Source: Kalmanozyma brasiliensis GHG001
Lineage: Eukaryota; Basidiomycota; Ustilaginomycetes; Ustilaginales
Assembly: GCF_000497045.1 (NCBI RefSeq)
Contig: NW_015961988.1
Span: forward strand, 620,001 to 684,000
DNA: 64,000 nt
Direction: 5' to 3'
The notes under the pieces are model-generated. The model ran no database searches. It was not told the DNA's origin and worked only from the letters and a program-made list of their open reading frames with translations. Of the stretch, positions 41,701-50,838 are shown piece by piece. Position numbers and translations under genes: made by a program. Each line of letters begins with the position of its first letter. Position 1 is the stretch's first letter.

Positions 41701-42960
41701 TCGGCGCCTTACTCGAACGTATCTGGCGTAGCTGGATCTGCATCGACTCCACGATGGTACGGCGCTGATCGTGGCGGTCTGGCGGACGGAAGCGTTGGTG
41801 CGTTTTCGTCCAACGCATCATCTCCTGCTCGAGCCTCGCATGTCGACAGCTCTGCTCAATCGTCTTCGCGAGGCGCTCGTCGCAGTGCGCTGCCTGGCTC
41901 TATGGGGCTGCCCTCGTCGATGCTACGCCAGGACCTGCGCGACCGAAGGGTCACGAGCCTCGCCAGTCTAGATACTGTCGATGGCTCCGACATTAGCGAG
42001 GACGAAACGGAGCGACGACTCGCTCAGACCCAGGGGATCCTTCCGGCCTTTGCCGCCGCCGCCGCTGCTGCAGGGCTTCGTGCTCGCGAGGGTGAAGCTC
42101 CTCCGCAAGCGCCTCAGCGGACAGACTTGGCAGGACGACCTCTGCCACCACCGGTCATCGCGTCTCAGAACGGCGAAGAGGACGAGCTGGCACTGGGCGG
42201 CCGCGCTACACCGGGCGTTGGTGGAGAGCAAGACTTTGCCACGGGCGAGATCGACCAGATGCTCGGCCACTGGGCCACGAGGAGGCCAGGTGGAATCGGC
42301 ATGCAGCAACGACTGGCTGAAGTGCGTCCTGATCTACCTTCACCCGAGCGATCGCTGTCGCCCGAAGCCGTAGCCACGTACGGAGCGGATCCCTCTGAAG
42401 CGACCACGGGCGCTCGTTCGGATGACGAGGATCTCGGCGCCACGTCGAGAGCAGCTCGGTACGCAGGGCTGTACGGACAGGCGCCGTTCCAAGCCGGCAT
42501 CGTGCGTGGCCAGACGCCGCAGCCGCACCATCGACTGCATCAGCAACGGTCTGCAAGCGGCTTCAGCCAGTTCGGTGCGCATGGACCGAGGTTCGGCTAC
42601 GGCGAGTCGATGGGCGAGCCCTCGACGCTGCAGGGCTACAGACCATCGTCGATGGTGTCTTCTCCGCTCGCGCAGACGCCTGTGCGCCGTAACAGCGGAC
42701 ACCACCTCCATGAGGCGTCGACCAGCATCGTCAGCAACCTGGAGCACGCCGCGCAGAGTCTGAGGCATGTGAACCAGCGACCTGCCAGCAGTGCTAGCAG
42801 CTTAGCAGGTGGACATGCTTATGACGACGATGTGGCCATGACCAATGATGTCGCTTCGGATCAAGGGGCTGCTAGCTCCAGCCATTCCCGATTCGCGTCG
42901 TCAGAGGATGAGGTGCTGGACGACGGCGACGATCGCGATGATATCAGCATGGAGTTGTAG
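38755..42960 (+). CDS. MUB1: MYND-finger protein, Mub1/SamB family
   Basis: A 1401-aa single-exon protein from the ATG at 38755. The N-terminal ~140 residues match the Mub1/SamB family (YDRRAIDCTATLPLINSLNH, then IREMVTLDGGLERLIRIL), an armadillo-like segment. A second ordered block near 600-725 (EEEVLLSLQLLAYLSKYAHV) precedes the MYND zinc finger at 733-778 (CANMLCG ... CRRCRKAKYCSKQC ... HRYWC), with all eight zinc ligands present. The middle (150-590) and the tail (780-1401) are long, low-complexity and disordered. A run of 14 histidines lies near residue 540. In yeast, Mub1 works with the Ubr2 ligase and Rad6 to degrade the proteasome-gene activator Rpn4; in Aspergillus SamB affects morphogenesis. 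The same role here is inferred from family membership. Confidence 0.93.
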   Translation: MRESNFCNPAQNKASVCISSAVYDRRAIDCTATLPLINSLNHLAYLTSTSPRIREMVTLDGGLERLIRILRTVPKTPSPQVRAFSIKEMQAVWKWSLAFQCVVNIGVRGSESVRTRVVEAGMVPVTIRVLESYLRSMDRLKDERRKEALLHHQRHEARREDRSHRDRAEPASMSNAHLNAVDEDRARRHHASHDAQAAPPAVDHETSYAPANAPLNPTRSAETLPTAHYTTAPTPQNAPIHASAQERLLAETRPTTPLEGPVSTRRTSVFADMEAQSSVDGYLPPQASPVPLVDANQAHPGMPMIDAIDPLSLASSGGVPAVAPDGTPRALSSAQAGSSAEDLRSHAAEASGSGSDGAEDAEMFADDADDSEVDAVQSFAARSNDSEALQINTQNQMSADDDFEDRRTPRPARRALAPLSGQDAPSRSPQSFITPNRPTNTHAPPLFERQDTVRPSRGFAAASGSRDVASTNVAHTALAAQIGSRDSTRQRDSLPDRQSSAEQSLHSEQQDMHEQAQLAASQQTRHQHHQQQQHHHHHHHHHHHHHHQHQQDQQQDAQMARQDARQHQHAAPRDEARTATQRTTQPPADAAVAHPAVVQLSNLADTNARAGIDVVYREEEVLLSLQLLAYLSKYAHVRILFHSSDFTGASLTGPLDVLNEELEQATKRNKSWDPSEPPRSNVFSIAEKFTLRSSRSSSSYPAPRLSMEIQYWAGVIMRNACRKDESRGGIRQCANMLCGKWEEYPREFAKCRRCRKAKYCSKQCQSKGWQMGHRYWCSAKADEGDAKDKEREKANDAQRAGRHEDGDGTGPHIVPMTAHDAGHAGFAGALPTDGGDGLRNANAQRLPRAGEIDLDDMNDNDVNRRRWQAENSEAHVTRDGRSRARSNARPNMDLSAGGSTHVSAAAFGTHQHRSGGDVTADGNPMDAHALAGARPGSSSEMHRLAPSASSSVDMLVDPRHVASASEADEAWAGAAAGSGAIASAPYSNVSGVAGSASTPRWYGADRGGLADGSVGAFSSNASSPARASHVDSSAQSSSRGARRSALPGSMGLPSSMLRQDLRDRRVTSLASLDTVDGSDISEDETERRLAQTQGILPAFAAAAAAAGLRAREGEAPPQAPQRTDLAGRPLPPPVIASQNGEEDELALGGRATPGVGGEQDFATGEIDQMLGHWATRRPGGIGMQQRLAEVRPDLPSPERSLSPEAVATYGADPSEATTGARSDDEDLGATSRAARYAGLYGQAPFQAGIVRGQTPQPHHRLHQQRSASGFSQFGAHGPRFGYGESMGEPSTLQGYRPSSMVSSPLAQTPVRRNSGHHLHEASTSIVSNLEHAAQSLRHVNQRPASSASSLAGGHAYDDDVAMTNDVASDQGAASSSHSRFASSEDEVLDDGDDRDDISMEL
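40349..40393 (+). repeat. CAY repeat coding for polyhistidine
   Basis: Fourteen consecutive CAC/CAT codons flanked by CAG repeats inside MUB1. The mixture of synonymous codons indicates the His tract is partly maintained at the protein level and not only by recent slippage. Confidence 0.8.
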
Positions 42961-43293
42961 TGCTGCAGGCTGACATGCATGTAGGTGCATCGGAATATCA
43001 TTATCTTTTTGGACGACTGCGTGGCGGCGTTGAGGTTGCGGAAGAGCTACGAAGGAGTGGTCAAGAGCGATCATGAGTGAGTGCAAGTGTGAGCGTAGAG
43101 GATTGAGGAGGAGACCTGCCACAGCTGACAGCGCTGTGCAAGCGGACCAGACACGTGCGCTTCTGCAACCCTGTTTTCTTTCGATGGCCCAAGTCCCAGC
43201 CGCACGGTCGCCGCAGAATTCACCGATAACCTACGCCGCGTTTCTTCTCATTCCAACCTTTCTCTCTTCCTACGACACAGACATCCATCCAGC
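42961..43293. other. Short intergenic region
   Basis: 333 bp between the MUB1 stop and the CLPTM1-family start, both on the plus strand. It holds the leader of the latter. No gene seen. Confidence 0.6.
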
Positions 43294-45498
43294 ATGCCGT
43301 CCAACGCAGCACCTGCTGCGGCACCGGCAGCCGATGGTGCCCAGCGCACCGACTGGAAGCGCACGCTCGGGCGCGCGCTCATCATGTACATTGGCGTCAA
43401 TGCTGTCACCAACCCCAAATCGCCCGTTGCCGGCTACATCAACAAGCTCATGGGTCGCGAGTTCAGCGCGCCTACGCCTGCTGCCTCTTCCGCACCCGAC
43501 TCAACATCGATCGCTGCTGGTCTCACGCCGTCCTCGGCAGTGGCGGGGATGCAAGTGCCCGAAGCAGCGCCGGTGAAGGGCCCGGCCAACGTCGCTTTGC
43601 CCGCGTGGAGCGACGATGCGCAGCTCGACTTCTATGTCTTTCTCTCTTCGAGCGTCGCGCCGGACGAGAAGCTGGTGCGAACGCAGGCGTCGGATCTGCT
43701 ACCGGATAGCGGCCTTGAATTGGCGCCGCCCATTCCCTTCGATGCGTTCACAGATCTGCTGCAAGATCCGCTGCACGAGAGCAGGCGGGAAGAGGCCATC
43801 GCCTACCCTTCGAAGAAGGCAAAGGGCGAGCTGAAACCCTTGGCAGCGGTCAAATGGTCGAACATCCGCCTGGACGATCTTGGTCTGTCAAAGGATGTCG
43901 ATCTGACGTTGCCGCTGGACGACGTGGCGAGAAGGCACAACGGGAGTATTTGGGCTGACTTTGTTGTCGCTCAGGCGGGTGTTTCGCCGAACCCGCAGGA
44001 TGGGACGCATCAGCCGCTCGCAGCTTTCAGAACGAGGAAGTTGCTGACGAGGCTGATGCCCTTGAAGCGCAAGCGCAAGGAGAAGAACCTGTTCGACAAG
44101 GCCAATGCCACCCTCTCTTCCACTGAAACGGTTGCAGAAGAAGAGGAAGAGGAGGAGAAAGTCAAGATCGTCGGCCACTGGCACTCCAATCTAACCCTCG
44201 CGTTGGTGCAGGACAAGGGCGATGCTGGAATCCAACTCTCTCAACTTCCGCCCGCGCTGCTGCAGCACGTCAACGTCGTCCGCGAACCCTCGACGCGCAA
44301 GATGGTGGTTGCCCCACCTCCGGCCGACGCCCAAGCGAAAGCGGCCCTCGAAGCGCAGTACGCGGCGGGTCGACCACCCAACGTCCTCCGCTACCCCACT
44401 GTCTTCCCAAACGACTTCTGGCTGCTCAAAGACCACATGTACCCCCTCAACGAAACCGTCTCCGAGGTCCAACTCCATATCCGACTCTACCACCAGAGCT
44501 GGTTCAAGTTCCAAACGCTCGCTGCGCTTTCCGATAGCTTTGACAAGCAGGCCAGTGCGACGGGGAGCGAGATCGACATGTTCAAGACGATGTTGCTCGA
44601 GACGAACCCTTGGTTTTTGGCATTGACGATCATCGTGTCCATCCTGCATAGCGTGTTCGAGTTCCTCGCGTTCTCCAGCGACGTGAGGCATTGGAAGAAC
44701 AAGGATGATCTGGCGGGCGTCAGTGTGGGGAGCATCGTCACCAACGTCGTGGTGCAGCTCATTATCACGCTGTATCTGTTGGACAATAACGAGGATACGA
44801 GCTGGATGATTCTGGCGGGGCAGGCGGTGGGCGTGCTGGTGGAGTGTTGGAAGCTCACCAAAGCTGTTACTGTCGGTATCGTCGCTGCTCCTGCCGGCTC
44901 ATGGGTGCCGTATCGCCTCAAGATCTCGGACAAGCACGTGTTATCGGAGGAAGAGCGAAAGACGCAGGAGTTCGATCGACTCGCGTTCAAGTACACCGGT
45001 CTCGCCCTCGGCCCCGTTCTCGTGGGCTACACCATCTACTCGGCCCTCTACCAAACCCACCGTGGCTGGTGGAGCTTCACCATCACCACCGCCACTTCGT
45101 TCGTCTACGCCTTCGGCTTCGTCAGCCTCATTCCGCAGTTGATTGTCAACTACAAGCTCAAGAGCACTGCGGGCATGAACAGCAAGACGTTCGTGTACAA
45201 GATCCTGGGTACGTTTGTCGATGACATGTTTGCGTTTTGCATCAAGATGCCGACCCTGCACAGGCTGGCGTGCTTTAGGGACGATGTGGTGTTCTTCATT
45301 GCGCTGTACCAAAGGTGGATTTACGGGGTGGATCCGACGCGAAGGAACGAGTTCGGGCAGGTGTTGGAGAAGGGCGAGAAGGAGGGGAAGAAGGGGGATG
45401 GCGAGACGGAGGTAGAGAAGGAGACGGGAGCAAAGAGCTCGGCGTTGGAGGACAAGACGGCCGGTCTCAAGTCGAGAGCCAAGGAGGTGGCCAAGTAG
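43294..45498 (+). CDS. CLPTM1-family multi-pass membrane protein
   Basis: A 734-aa single-exon protein from ATG 43294. A luminal or extracytosolic domain occupies about residues 30-430 (LPAWSDDAQLDFYVFLSSS). It is followed by a hydrophobic half with about five membrane segments, starting NPWFLALTIIVSILHSVFEF near 437, with the family block FSSDVRHWKNKDDLAGVSVG. Further segments are LVGYTIYSALY, SFVYAFGFVSLIPQLIVNYK and MPTLHRLACFRDDVVFFIAL, which are characteristic of CLPTM1 proteins. The C-terminal ~60 residues are Lys/Glu-rich and cytosolic. Human CLPTM1 and CLPTM1L are ER proteins; CLPTM1L has been linked to glucosaminyl-phosphatidylinositol scrambling and CLPTM1 to GABA-A receptor trafficking. 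Which, if any, activity applies in this fungus is unknown. Confidence 0.93.
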   Translation: MPSNAAPAAAPAADGAQRTDWKRTLGRALIMYIGVNAVTNPKSPVAGYINKLMGREFSAPTPAASSAPDSTSIAAGLTPSSAVAGMQVPEAAPVKGPANVALPAWSDDAQLDFYVFLSSSVAPDEKLVRTQASDLLPDSGLELAPPIPFDAFTDLLQDPLHESRREEAIAYPSKKAKGELKPLAAVKWSNIRLDDLGLSKDVDLTLPLDDVARRHNGSIWADFVVAQAGVSPNPQDGTHQPLAAFRTRKLLTRLMPLKRKRKEKNLFDKANATLSSTETVAEEEEEEEKVKIVGHWHSNLTLALVQDKGDAGIQLSQLPPALLQHVNVVREPSTRKMVVAPPPADAQAKAALEAQYAAGRPPNVLRYPTVFPNDFWLLKDHMYPLNETVSEVQLHIRLYHQSWFKFQTLAALSDSFDKQASATGSEIDMFKTMLLETNPWFLALTIIVSILHSVFEFLAFSSDVRHWKNKDDLAGVSVGSIVTNVVVQLIITLYLLDNNEDTSWMILAGQAVGVLVECWKLTKAVTVGIVAAPAGSWVPYRLKISDKHVLSEEERKTQEFDRLAFKYTGLALGPVLVGYTIYSALYQTHRGWWSFTITTATSFVYAFGFVSLIPQLIVNYKLKSTAGMNSKTFVYKILGTFVDDMFAFCIKMPTLHRLACFRDDVVFFIALYQRWIYGVDPTRRNEFGQVLEKGEKEGKKGDGETEVEKETGAKSSALEDKTAGLKSRAKEVAK

Positions 45499-45601
45499 CC
45501 AGTCATCATTCGATCTTCTCTCGCAGAACCAGATGGGTGCGCAACAGACTTCATTGACCGTCCTTGCGTGTGAGAGAGTGAGAGATACTGGATACTGGCT
45601 T

Positions 45602-45631
45602 TGTGTGTGTGCGTGTGTGCGTTTGTGTGTG

Positions 45632-45688
<57 letters not shown>
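45602..45688. repeat. (GT)n microsatellite ending in an assembly gap
   Basis: About 87 bases of GT repeat with a few GC interruptions run directly into N at 45689-45705. The true repeat length is therefore unknown. Confidence 0.95.
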
Positions 45689-45705
45689 NNNNNNNNNNNN
45701 NNNNN
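45689..45705. other. Assembly gap of 17 N
   Basis: Unread bases within or at the end of the GT microsatellite. Sequence upstream of the coding remnant may be missing or mis-sized here. Confidence 0.98.
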
Positions 45706-46660
45706 CGCTTCGACTCGTCCTTCCGGCAGCCTCTCAGCAGCGGCTCGAAGGCCGCAGGCGACTGCTATCATCAACTGACTCCTTCGGCTGCCTGCTTCAG
45801 GATCCCTTTCCTCAGAACGGTTTCGGCCATCCGGCGTTCTCCCGCATCTGGCTCGACGTGCAGTTTCATCACTACGAGATTGGGCCGGTGCAACGCTGGC
45901 CGTTCGAACACTCGTTGATCTGAGCGATGATGAGGTACCGACCGATTATGGTCTGTTCGACCCAGGCGATCTTGGGGACGAAGTCGAGTCGATCATGGCC
46001 CTAGGCCATCAGCAATCAACGTGCTCGCGCCTTTCGACCCGGTCCATCAAACAACAAGCCACCTCTGACGGATGCACGATCTCGCAAGTTCCTGCTCGTC
46101 GTTCCGGCAAAGCTTCGAGCTATCTTTCGCAAATGGAACCTCGCGTACTTGACCATCTTCAACGAAGCAGCTCGCACAGCTCATCTCGCTACCGATCTCG
46201 AGGACGACAACGCCTCGGAATTCAAACTTGACAAGCTCTTTTCCAATCAAGGCAGCCCCCTGATCACCGCCAACCCTGCCCTCGCTCGGTGTCCTACCGA
46301 TACACGCCGAGGAGCCGTCAGGGACGCCATTCAAGCTCGCTGTTCGCTTATCAAATGGTTTGGACCCAACGCGCCTGCCATCCGCTTGAAGTCTCTCGAT
46401 CCGTCTCAACCATTCACCTTCAGCAACGCCGCAATCGCAGGATTTTTTGGGCTGGATGGAGAGATCCGTTGGATCACGACCAAGGGCTGCACCCTCCGAG
46501 GCTGCAGCTCCATCCAAACATCGTGTAGCGACACGGTGCCAGCTATGAGGTGCGCTTGCGACTTTGAGGGCAAAAGGTACCGCAAGTGGCTGATCAACAA
46601 GTGCAAGACAAAGCCGGCGAGGGAATCGGACAAAGGGCGATGGAAGGTGGTGGAACGACG
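45706..46660 (+). pseudogene. Frame-disrupted unidentified coding remnant
   Basis: Good coding character on the plus strand moves between frames. One frame reads from 45706 to about 45800 (RFDSSFRQPLSSGSK). A second runs from about 45798 to 45993 (LSSERFRPSGVLPHLARRAV, ending acidic GDLGDEVESIM). A third starts after a TAG near 45996 and continues to about 46650 (SRKFLLVVPAKLRAIFRKWN, then LIKWFGPNAPAIRLKSLDP and ITTKGCTLRGC). Codon use in each part resembles real genes of the window. I do not recognise the family. It may be a pseudogene, a lineage-specific gene with short introns, or a gene broken by assembly errors next to the gap. An intron with acceptor CTAG at about 45997 could restore one of the frame changes. 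The 5' end may lie in or beyond the gap. Confidence 0.45.
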
Positions 46661-46965
46661 GTTGAGCTGTCTGGTGTGTTGTTGGCGGGGGGTATCGGAC
46701 CAGGATCGGCCTGCTGAGGCGGATCAACATCCATTGCAGCGGGAGTCACTGGTGTCGAACCGTTGTCAAATGCGTGCGGCGGATCAATGTCCTGATCATC
46801 AATGGAACGACAAGGGAGAGCCTCGGCGATGGTCAACGACAGGCACGAGCAGAAATGAGATGAGATGCGGGTGTTATGGCGGCTGGTCTGATTGGCAACT
46901 TTCATTAAACTCAAAAGGCACCCCAGAAAGGCACAAAGGCTTACAATGCGGGTGGGATGAAACAT
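46594..46965 (-). CDS. Candidate small proline-rich, possibly secreted protein
   Basis: A 123-aa frame on the minus strand opens with a positively charged residue and a hydrophobic stretch (RIVSLCAFLGCLLSLMKVA) that resembles a signal peptide. It continues with an Asp/Pro-rich, disordered part (DDQDIDPPHAFDNGSTPVTP) ending PSPALSCTC. It lies between the coding remnant and the DHA1 transporter, and its last third is antisense to the end of the remnant's frame, so at most one is coding there. A GTAAGC inside the hydrophobic stretch could instead be a splice donor. No homologue is recognised. Confidence is low. Confidence 0.3.
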   Translation of the reverse strand: MFHPTRIVSLCAFLGCLLSLMKVANQTSRHNTRISSHFCSCLSLTIAEALPCRSIDDQDIDPPHAFDNGSTPVTPAAMDVDPPQQADPGPIPPANNTPDSSTVVPPPSIALCPIPSPALSCTC

Positions 46966-47008
46966 GAATGCTGGTGTGGTTGAATGCGCTGACGTGCAGC
47001 TGTCTCAT

Positions 47009-49364
47009 CTACAAGATGCTGGTGGGAGGCATGCGTTTGAAGTTGTTGCAGTCGTCGCAGTCCCTTCTTCCCTTTGGCTCTACGGCCGGGGTATCGCTTC
47101 CGTCACTACTCGTGTCACCGTCCTCCTTCCTCTCCTCGCGATCGACGATCTTCTCCTCATCCACCAGTCCACCCTGTCCGTTGGCAGCAGCGATCCTCGC
47201 AGCGCGAGCTGCGCGTCTCGCCTCGCTCCTCCTCTGCTTCTCACCTTCATGTGCCAGGAACTCGGCCGCCTCCTGCTCCTCCCTCTCCAACGCCATCGCC
47301 GCCCGACTATGCTTGCGGATCCGATGGCCGTACTTGAGCAGCACGAACGGCACCACGCCCAACAACGCCGCGATGCACGCCAGCAGCGTCGAGGCGTACT
47401 TGGGCGTCAATTGCACGTACATGGTCTGCGAGAAGAGCGGGAAGAACGCCGCAAACGTGTTACGCAGGAACGATTGGGCTGCCAGAGCGGAGCTCGCGTA
47501 CCGCTCATACACGTCAGCAAGGAAGGAAAATGTGGCTTTTGACCAAAGTTTGCCGTTTGACACCCGGAGGGATGGGAAAAGGGTAGGGGAAGGTCAGCAT
47601 GACGTTGTGAGAGGAAAAGAGAAAGAAAGGAATGAGCTTACCTAGGTAGATGGGGAAAAGCGAGGCAAAAGTGACGACGAGGCCGATGAGCGGCGCGACG
47701 GGTGAAATTCCCTGCCTGCCCGTCCAGGCGAAAATGAACAGGCCGATAGGGGCGAGAATTCCACCAGCAGCGGCATAGTACAGCCTGGCCTCCGGAGGTG
47801 GCTTTCCACCGCACTTTCTCGCCTTGCGTGCGTACAGCTTCTCCTGATGGATATTGGCAAAGTAGCCAATGAAACCGCCGACCGCGATGGTCAGCAGGGC
47901 CATGTGTTGCTGTTCGGAATTCCATCCATAGCCGGAGAAAACGATTGGCACCGCTTCGAGCGAAATGAACAGCACGCCCCAGAGGAAGCCGATCCACAGC
48001 GTGAAGCTGAGCACCACAGGCTCCAGGACGAGGTATTGCATGGGACGGAAGAGCGAGACGCGGACCATGATGAGGAAGGATTGGCGTTCGTCGTCGGCGC
48101 GGCACTTGTGCAGGCGGCCCGTCTCGGCAGTGAGCTTCTTGGCACGTCGCGAGAGGAGGACGGGTCCACGGGTCTCTTTAAGCACGAGGTACATAAGTGC
48201 GTAGGTGAGGAGAGCGAGACCACCCTGCCACCAGAACATAATGCGCCAGCTCGCACGGTTGACTGTCATCGACGAGAGGAAGGGCGAGACTCCCTGCGCG
48301 ACGTAGACCGAGATCGAGTAGAGCGACATGGGAAAGCCGCGCTCGTTGGCGTGGAACAGGTCAGAGACGCTACCTGCGACCAAGGAGTTTCCGACCGACG
48401 CGGCCATGCCCTGGAACCATCGGACGACAATGATGGTGGTGATGTTCTTGGCCAGGGCTTGTGGGATGTAAAGCACCGTGAAGAAGCCGACGGCAGTGAG
48501 GTAGATAGGGCTTCGACCGTAAACTTCACTGAGAGGAGCCAGCATGAGCGGCGTGATGGCCACAGCAAAGAGAAAGACTGCGTTACCTACGAGATAGACC
48601 AGTTGCGTTGTTTGCAAGTCGACCGAGGCCTGATACGAAGCAGAAGGGTAACCGCAACCGTTGAAAGCGGTGCAGGCGGTGAAGAGGAAGCAGACCGAGA
48701 CGAGAATCCACTTGCGTAATGTAGGCCAGTTGAAAGGGTTCTCGGGGTCATCCGCGGGCCAGTCTATGTAGATGGCGTCTGGATCTTCCGACTTCGTGAG
48801 CGTCAGCCCAAGAGCGGAGGCTGGGAACGGAGGATCTTCACATCGGTGTATGGAGGATACGCGCGAGGAAGCGCGATGCAGGTCGGAGGGTTTCTTGATG
48901 GCATCTAGATAAGATACAGAGCGATTCGATGCGGAACGTGGACGGCCAGTGTTGGGTTGCTGCGAATTGACGGCGTCGGATCGCTGCGCTTTGGATCGCG
49001 AGTCTGCTCTTGAGAGGCGAGACGAGAGCGGCTGGAGAGTGTGCGTGGTGGGAAGGGGGCCTGGCAAGTCGCCGTGCTCCTCGTGATCATTGGAAGAATG
49101 AAGAGATGCGGAAGCTGAGGATGAGGCGGGAAACTGCTTCTTGTCGGCGTCACTGGAGCTCGTTGCCGAAGGAAGACCGCTTGATCCTAAGCGGGTATGC
49201 GATGTCGACGAGGACGATGCATGTAGAGAGTGGGAAGAGTTGTTGCGGGATTGTGGTCGAGAGGCTGATGGTGCCTGGAGTGTGAGGGGTTGTTGTTCCG
49301 CACCCCAATACGAAGGCGGCTGGTGCGGACGATGCTGACTGCTACTCCTACTGCTGGACGTCAT
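47009..49364 (-). CDS. MFS transporter, DHA1 (polyamine/drug type), two exons
   Basis: Exons are 49364-47642 and 47535-47009 with a 106-bp intron (donor GTAAGC; acceptor AAAAG, weak but the only one that keeps frame), giving 749 aa. Splicing fuses FPIYL to TFSFLADVYERYASSALAAQ, restoring the conserved late DHA1 helix with its SALAAQSFLRNTFAAFFPLF motif. The N-terminal ~205 residues are Ser-rich and cytosolic. DPENPFNWPTLRKW precedes TM1, as in Tpo/Flu1-type exporters. PLSEVYGRSPIYL is the motif-A region after TM2, and WFQGMAASVGNSLVAGSVSD follows. There are about 12 helices and a charged C-tail of ~90 residues. It should be a proton antiporter for polyamines or drugs at the plasma membrane; the substrate is not determinable. 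A TATATAT element lies ~125 bp upstream of the ATG. Confidence 0.92.
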
Positions 49365-49487
49365 GTTGAGATCGATGATGATTGCGATGTGTGCTGGTGC
49401 ATGTCAATCCGGTCTAGAGGTGTCTATGCGAGGGAGGTGGCTGCTGTAGTCGAGACCAAAGCCGAATCGCTTTGTTCTGGAAGCTGG

Positions 49488-49494
49488 TATATAT
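49488..49494 (-). promoter_or_regulatory. TATA-box candidate for the DHA1 transporter
   Basis: TATATAT about 125 bp upstream of the transporter ATG at 49364, at a distance usual for fungal TATA promoters. Confidence 0.4.
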
Positions 49495-49689
49495 GCTCAG
49501 TATGATGGACGAAGTGCCCGCTCCAGATGTGGACGGAGATACGAGATGGTGGTGATGGAAGGAGGAGAAGTGAGTGTGACTAGGACCTTAGAGGTCGTAC
49601 AGGCGAGGGGTTACCATAGCAGCATAGCCGAGTTAGCGTGGCCGGATCCTCAAGGCTTTGTGCCCACTGTGACACGGTAAAAGAAAACC

Positions 49690-49730
49690 CGAAAATGATT
49701 TTTTAAAAATTCGATAAATTCGAAAGCGTC
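49690..49730. repeat. AT-rich island with TTCGA/TCGAA inverted repeat
   Basis: A run of T followed by A-rich sequence and TTCGATAAATTCGAA, unusual in the GC-rich background. Possible relic of inserted DNA or a transcription-end element; function unknown. Confidence 0.4.
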
Positions 49731-50539
49731 ACAGCCGATCCAGTCAGCGAGCGCTGTGACAAGCGACTCGGCGTAGTTTGACGTTGTAGCGGAAGGAAAC
49801 TGAAGCGCAGTAAAATGCAAAGCCGACCAATTGACCGAACACCGCAACCCTATGGTACGCCAAAGCCTGATCGTCTCGATGCATGCGTGTGGTCTTATGT
49901 TGCACACACACTTATCGAAGCTCGCGAGTACCCGTTGAAGCTTTTCGGAGGTACGAACATCGGAACGTAGACGGAGGGACGGCTCATGGTCACCGCTTCA
50001 TCGTCCCCGCTTCATGTTCGCTTCTCGCTGTGGAAATACCAGGCGACGTTCGACTAGCACGACATGCGGTGTATTGCTAGCAAGCAGTTCCAAACGTGGA
50101 GCTTGCCTCGTATCGACAGATCTCTCCCTTCAGAGCAAGACAGGATGACATGTGGAGAATACTGGCATGAGGGTTCTCGGTGGTTTGCTCGGCATGCCTG
50201 TGGCCATTGTGAACAGGCTTGCGCCAGTAGATCGCATCGTGGCGACGTGTCCGGGCGACCATCTGCCGACTCTTGAGCCGCTCACAAAAGAGATGTTCGA
50301 ATGTGACTCGCTCGACAGCCTGGCGTTTGCGCTGGCGGACATAGCTTCTATACTCGTGTCTCGTCCTTCAATCACGAGCAAAAGCGGTTAGCATAAGGAC
50401 AAGCGTCTTTCCTTGAGCCTTTCTCCAACGGAACACGCGATCCCAAAGCCCGACATGCTACATTAACCTCATAGCCATGGTGTGCACGACGTCGATAGGA
50501 GCAGGCTCGGCCCTTTGCTCGGCGTCTTTGCAATCCGTC

Positions 50540-50559
50540 TTTATTTTTGCTAAAATAAA
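50540..50559. repeat. Perfect AT hairpin
   Basis: TTTATTTT, a 4-base TGCT loop, then AAAATAAA: an 8-bp perfect inverted repeat about 280 bp beyond the stop of the GRAM-domain gene. It could serve in 3' end formation, but this is inference. Confidence 0.45.
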
Positions 50560-50838
50560 ATCTTCAAGAAAGCCGGAGGGTTTGAGGGCAAAAGCAGCTT
50601 CGATAGCCGGTGTGGCGTGAGTAATAACTCCGAAAAATCAGCCGTGATCTCGATAAGCCATCCGGCCGAGCCCGATCCGACCGGCGTTTGGCATGCTTGA
50701 GCTTGTGCCAAGGGTCCTTCCTTCTCAGCGGTCCCGCTTCGAGCTTCAGCTATCAGCAAATGTCGAGGACGCTTTAAGCAGTATCAGTCATGGCGACGGA
50801 GGTTGAATTATGTGTTCGGTGTCGTTCGCTCGCTCGTG

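Larger units (their letters stand above)
45499..47008. other. Region with microsatellite, assembly gap and decayed coding sequence
   Basis: It separates the CLPTM1-family stop from the stop of the DHA1 transporter. It contains the GT repeat with 17 N, a frame-disrupted coding remnant on the plus strand and a proline-rich ORF on the minus strand, listed separately. Confidence 0.6.
49365..50838. other. 1.5-kb intergenic region with AT-rich patches
   Basis: It lies between the DHA1 transporter start and the stop of the GRAM-domain gene, both minus strand. It holds the transporter promoter, an AT-rich island at 49690-49730 and a perfect hairpin at 50540-50559. A 74-codon frame at 50167-50391 (plus) looks mildly protein-like but has no other support. 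Confidence 0.55.

Noticed and set aside
50167..50391. 74-codon ORF with mildly protein-like sequence
   Set aside because: Both strands are open, there is no homology, no splice context and no CT-rich leader; not enough to call a gene.
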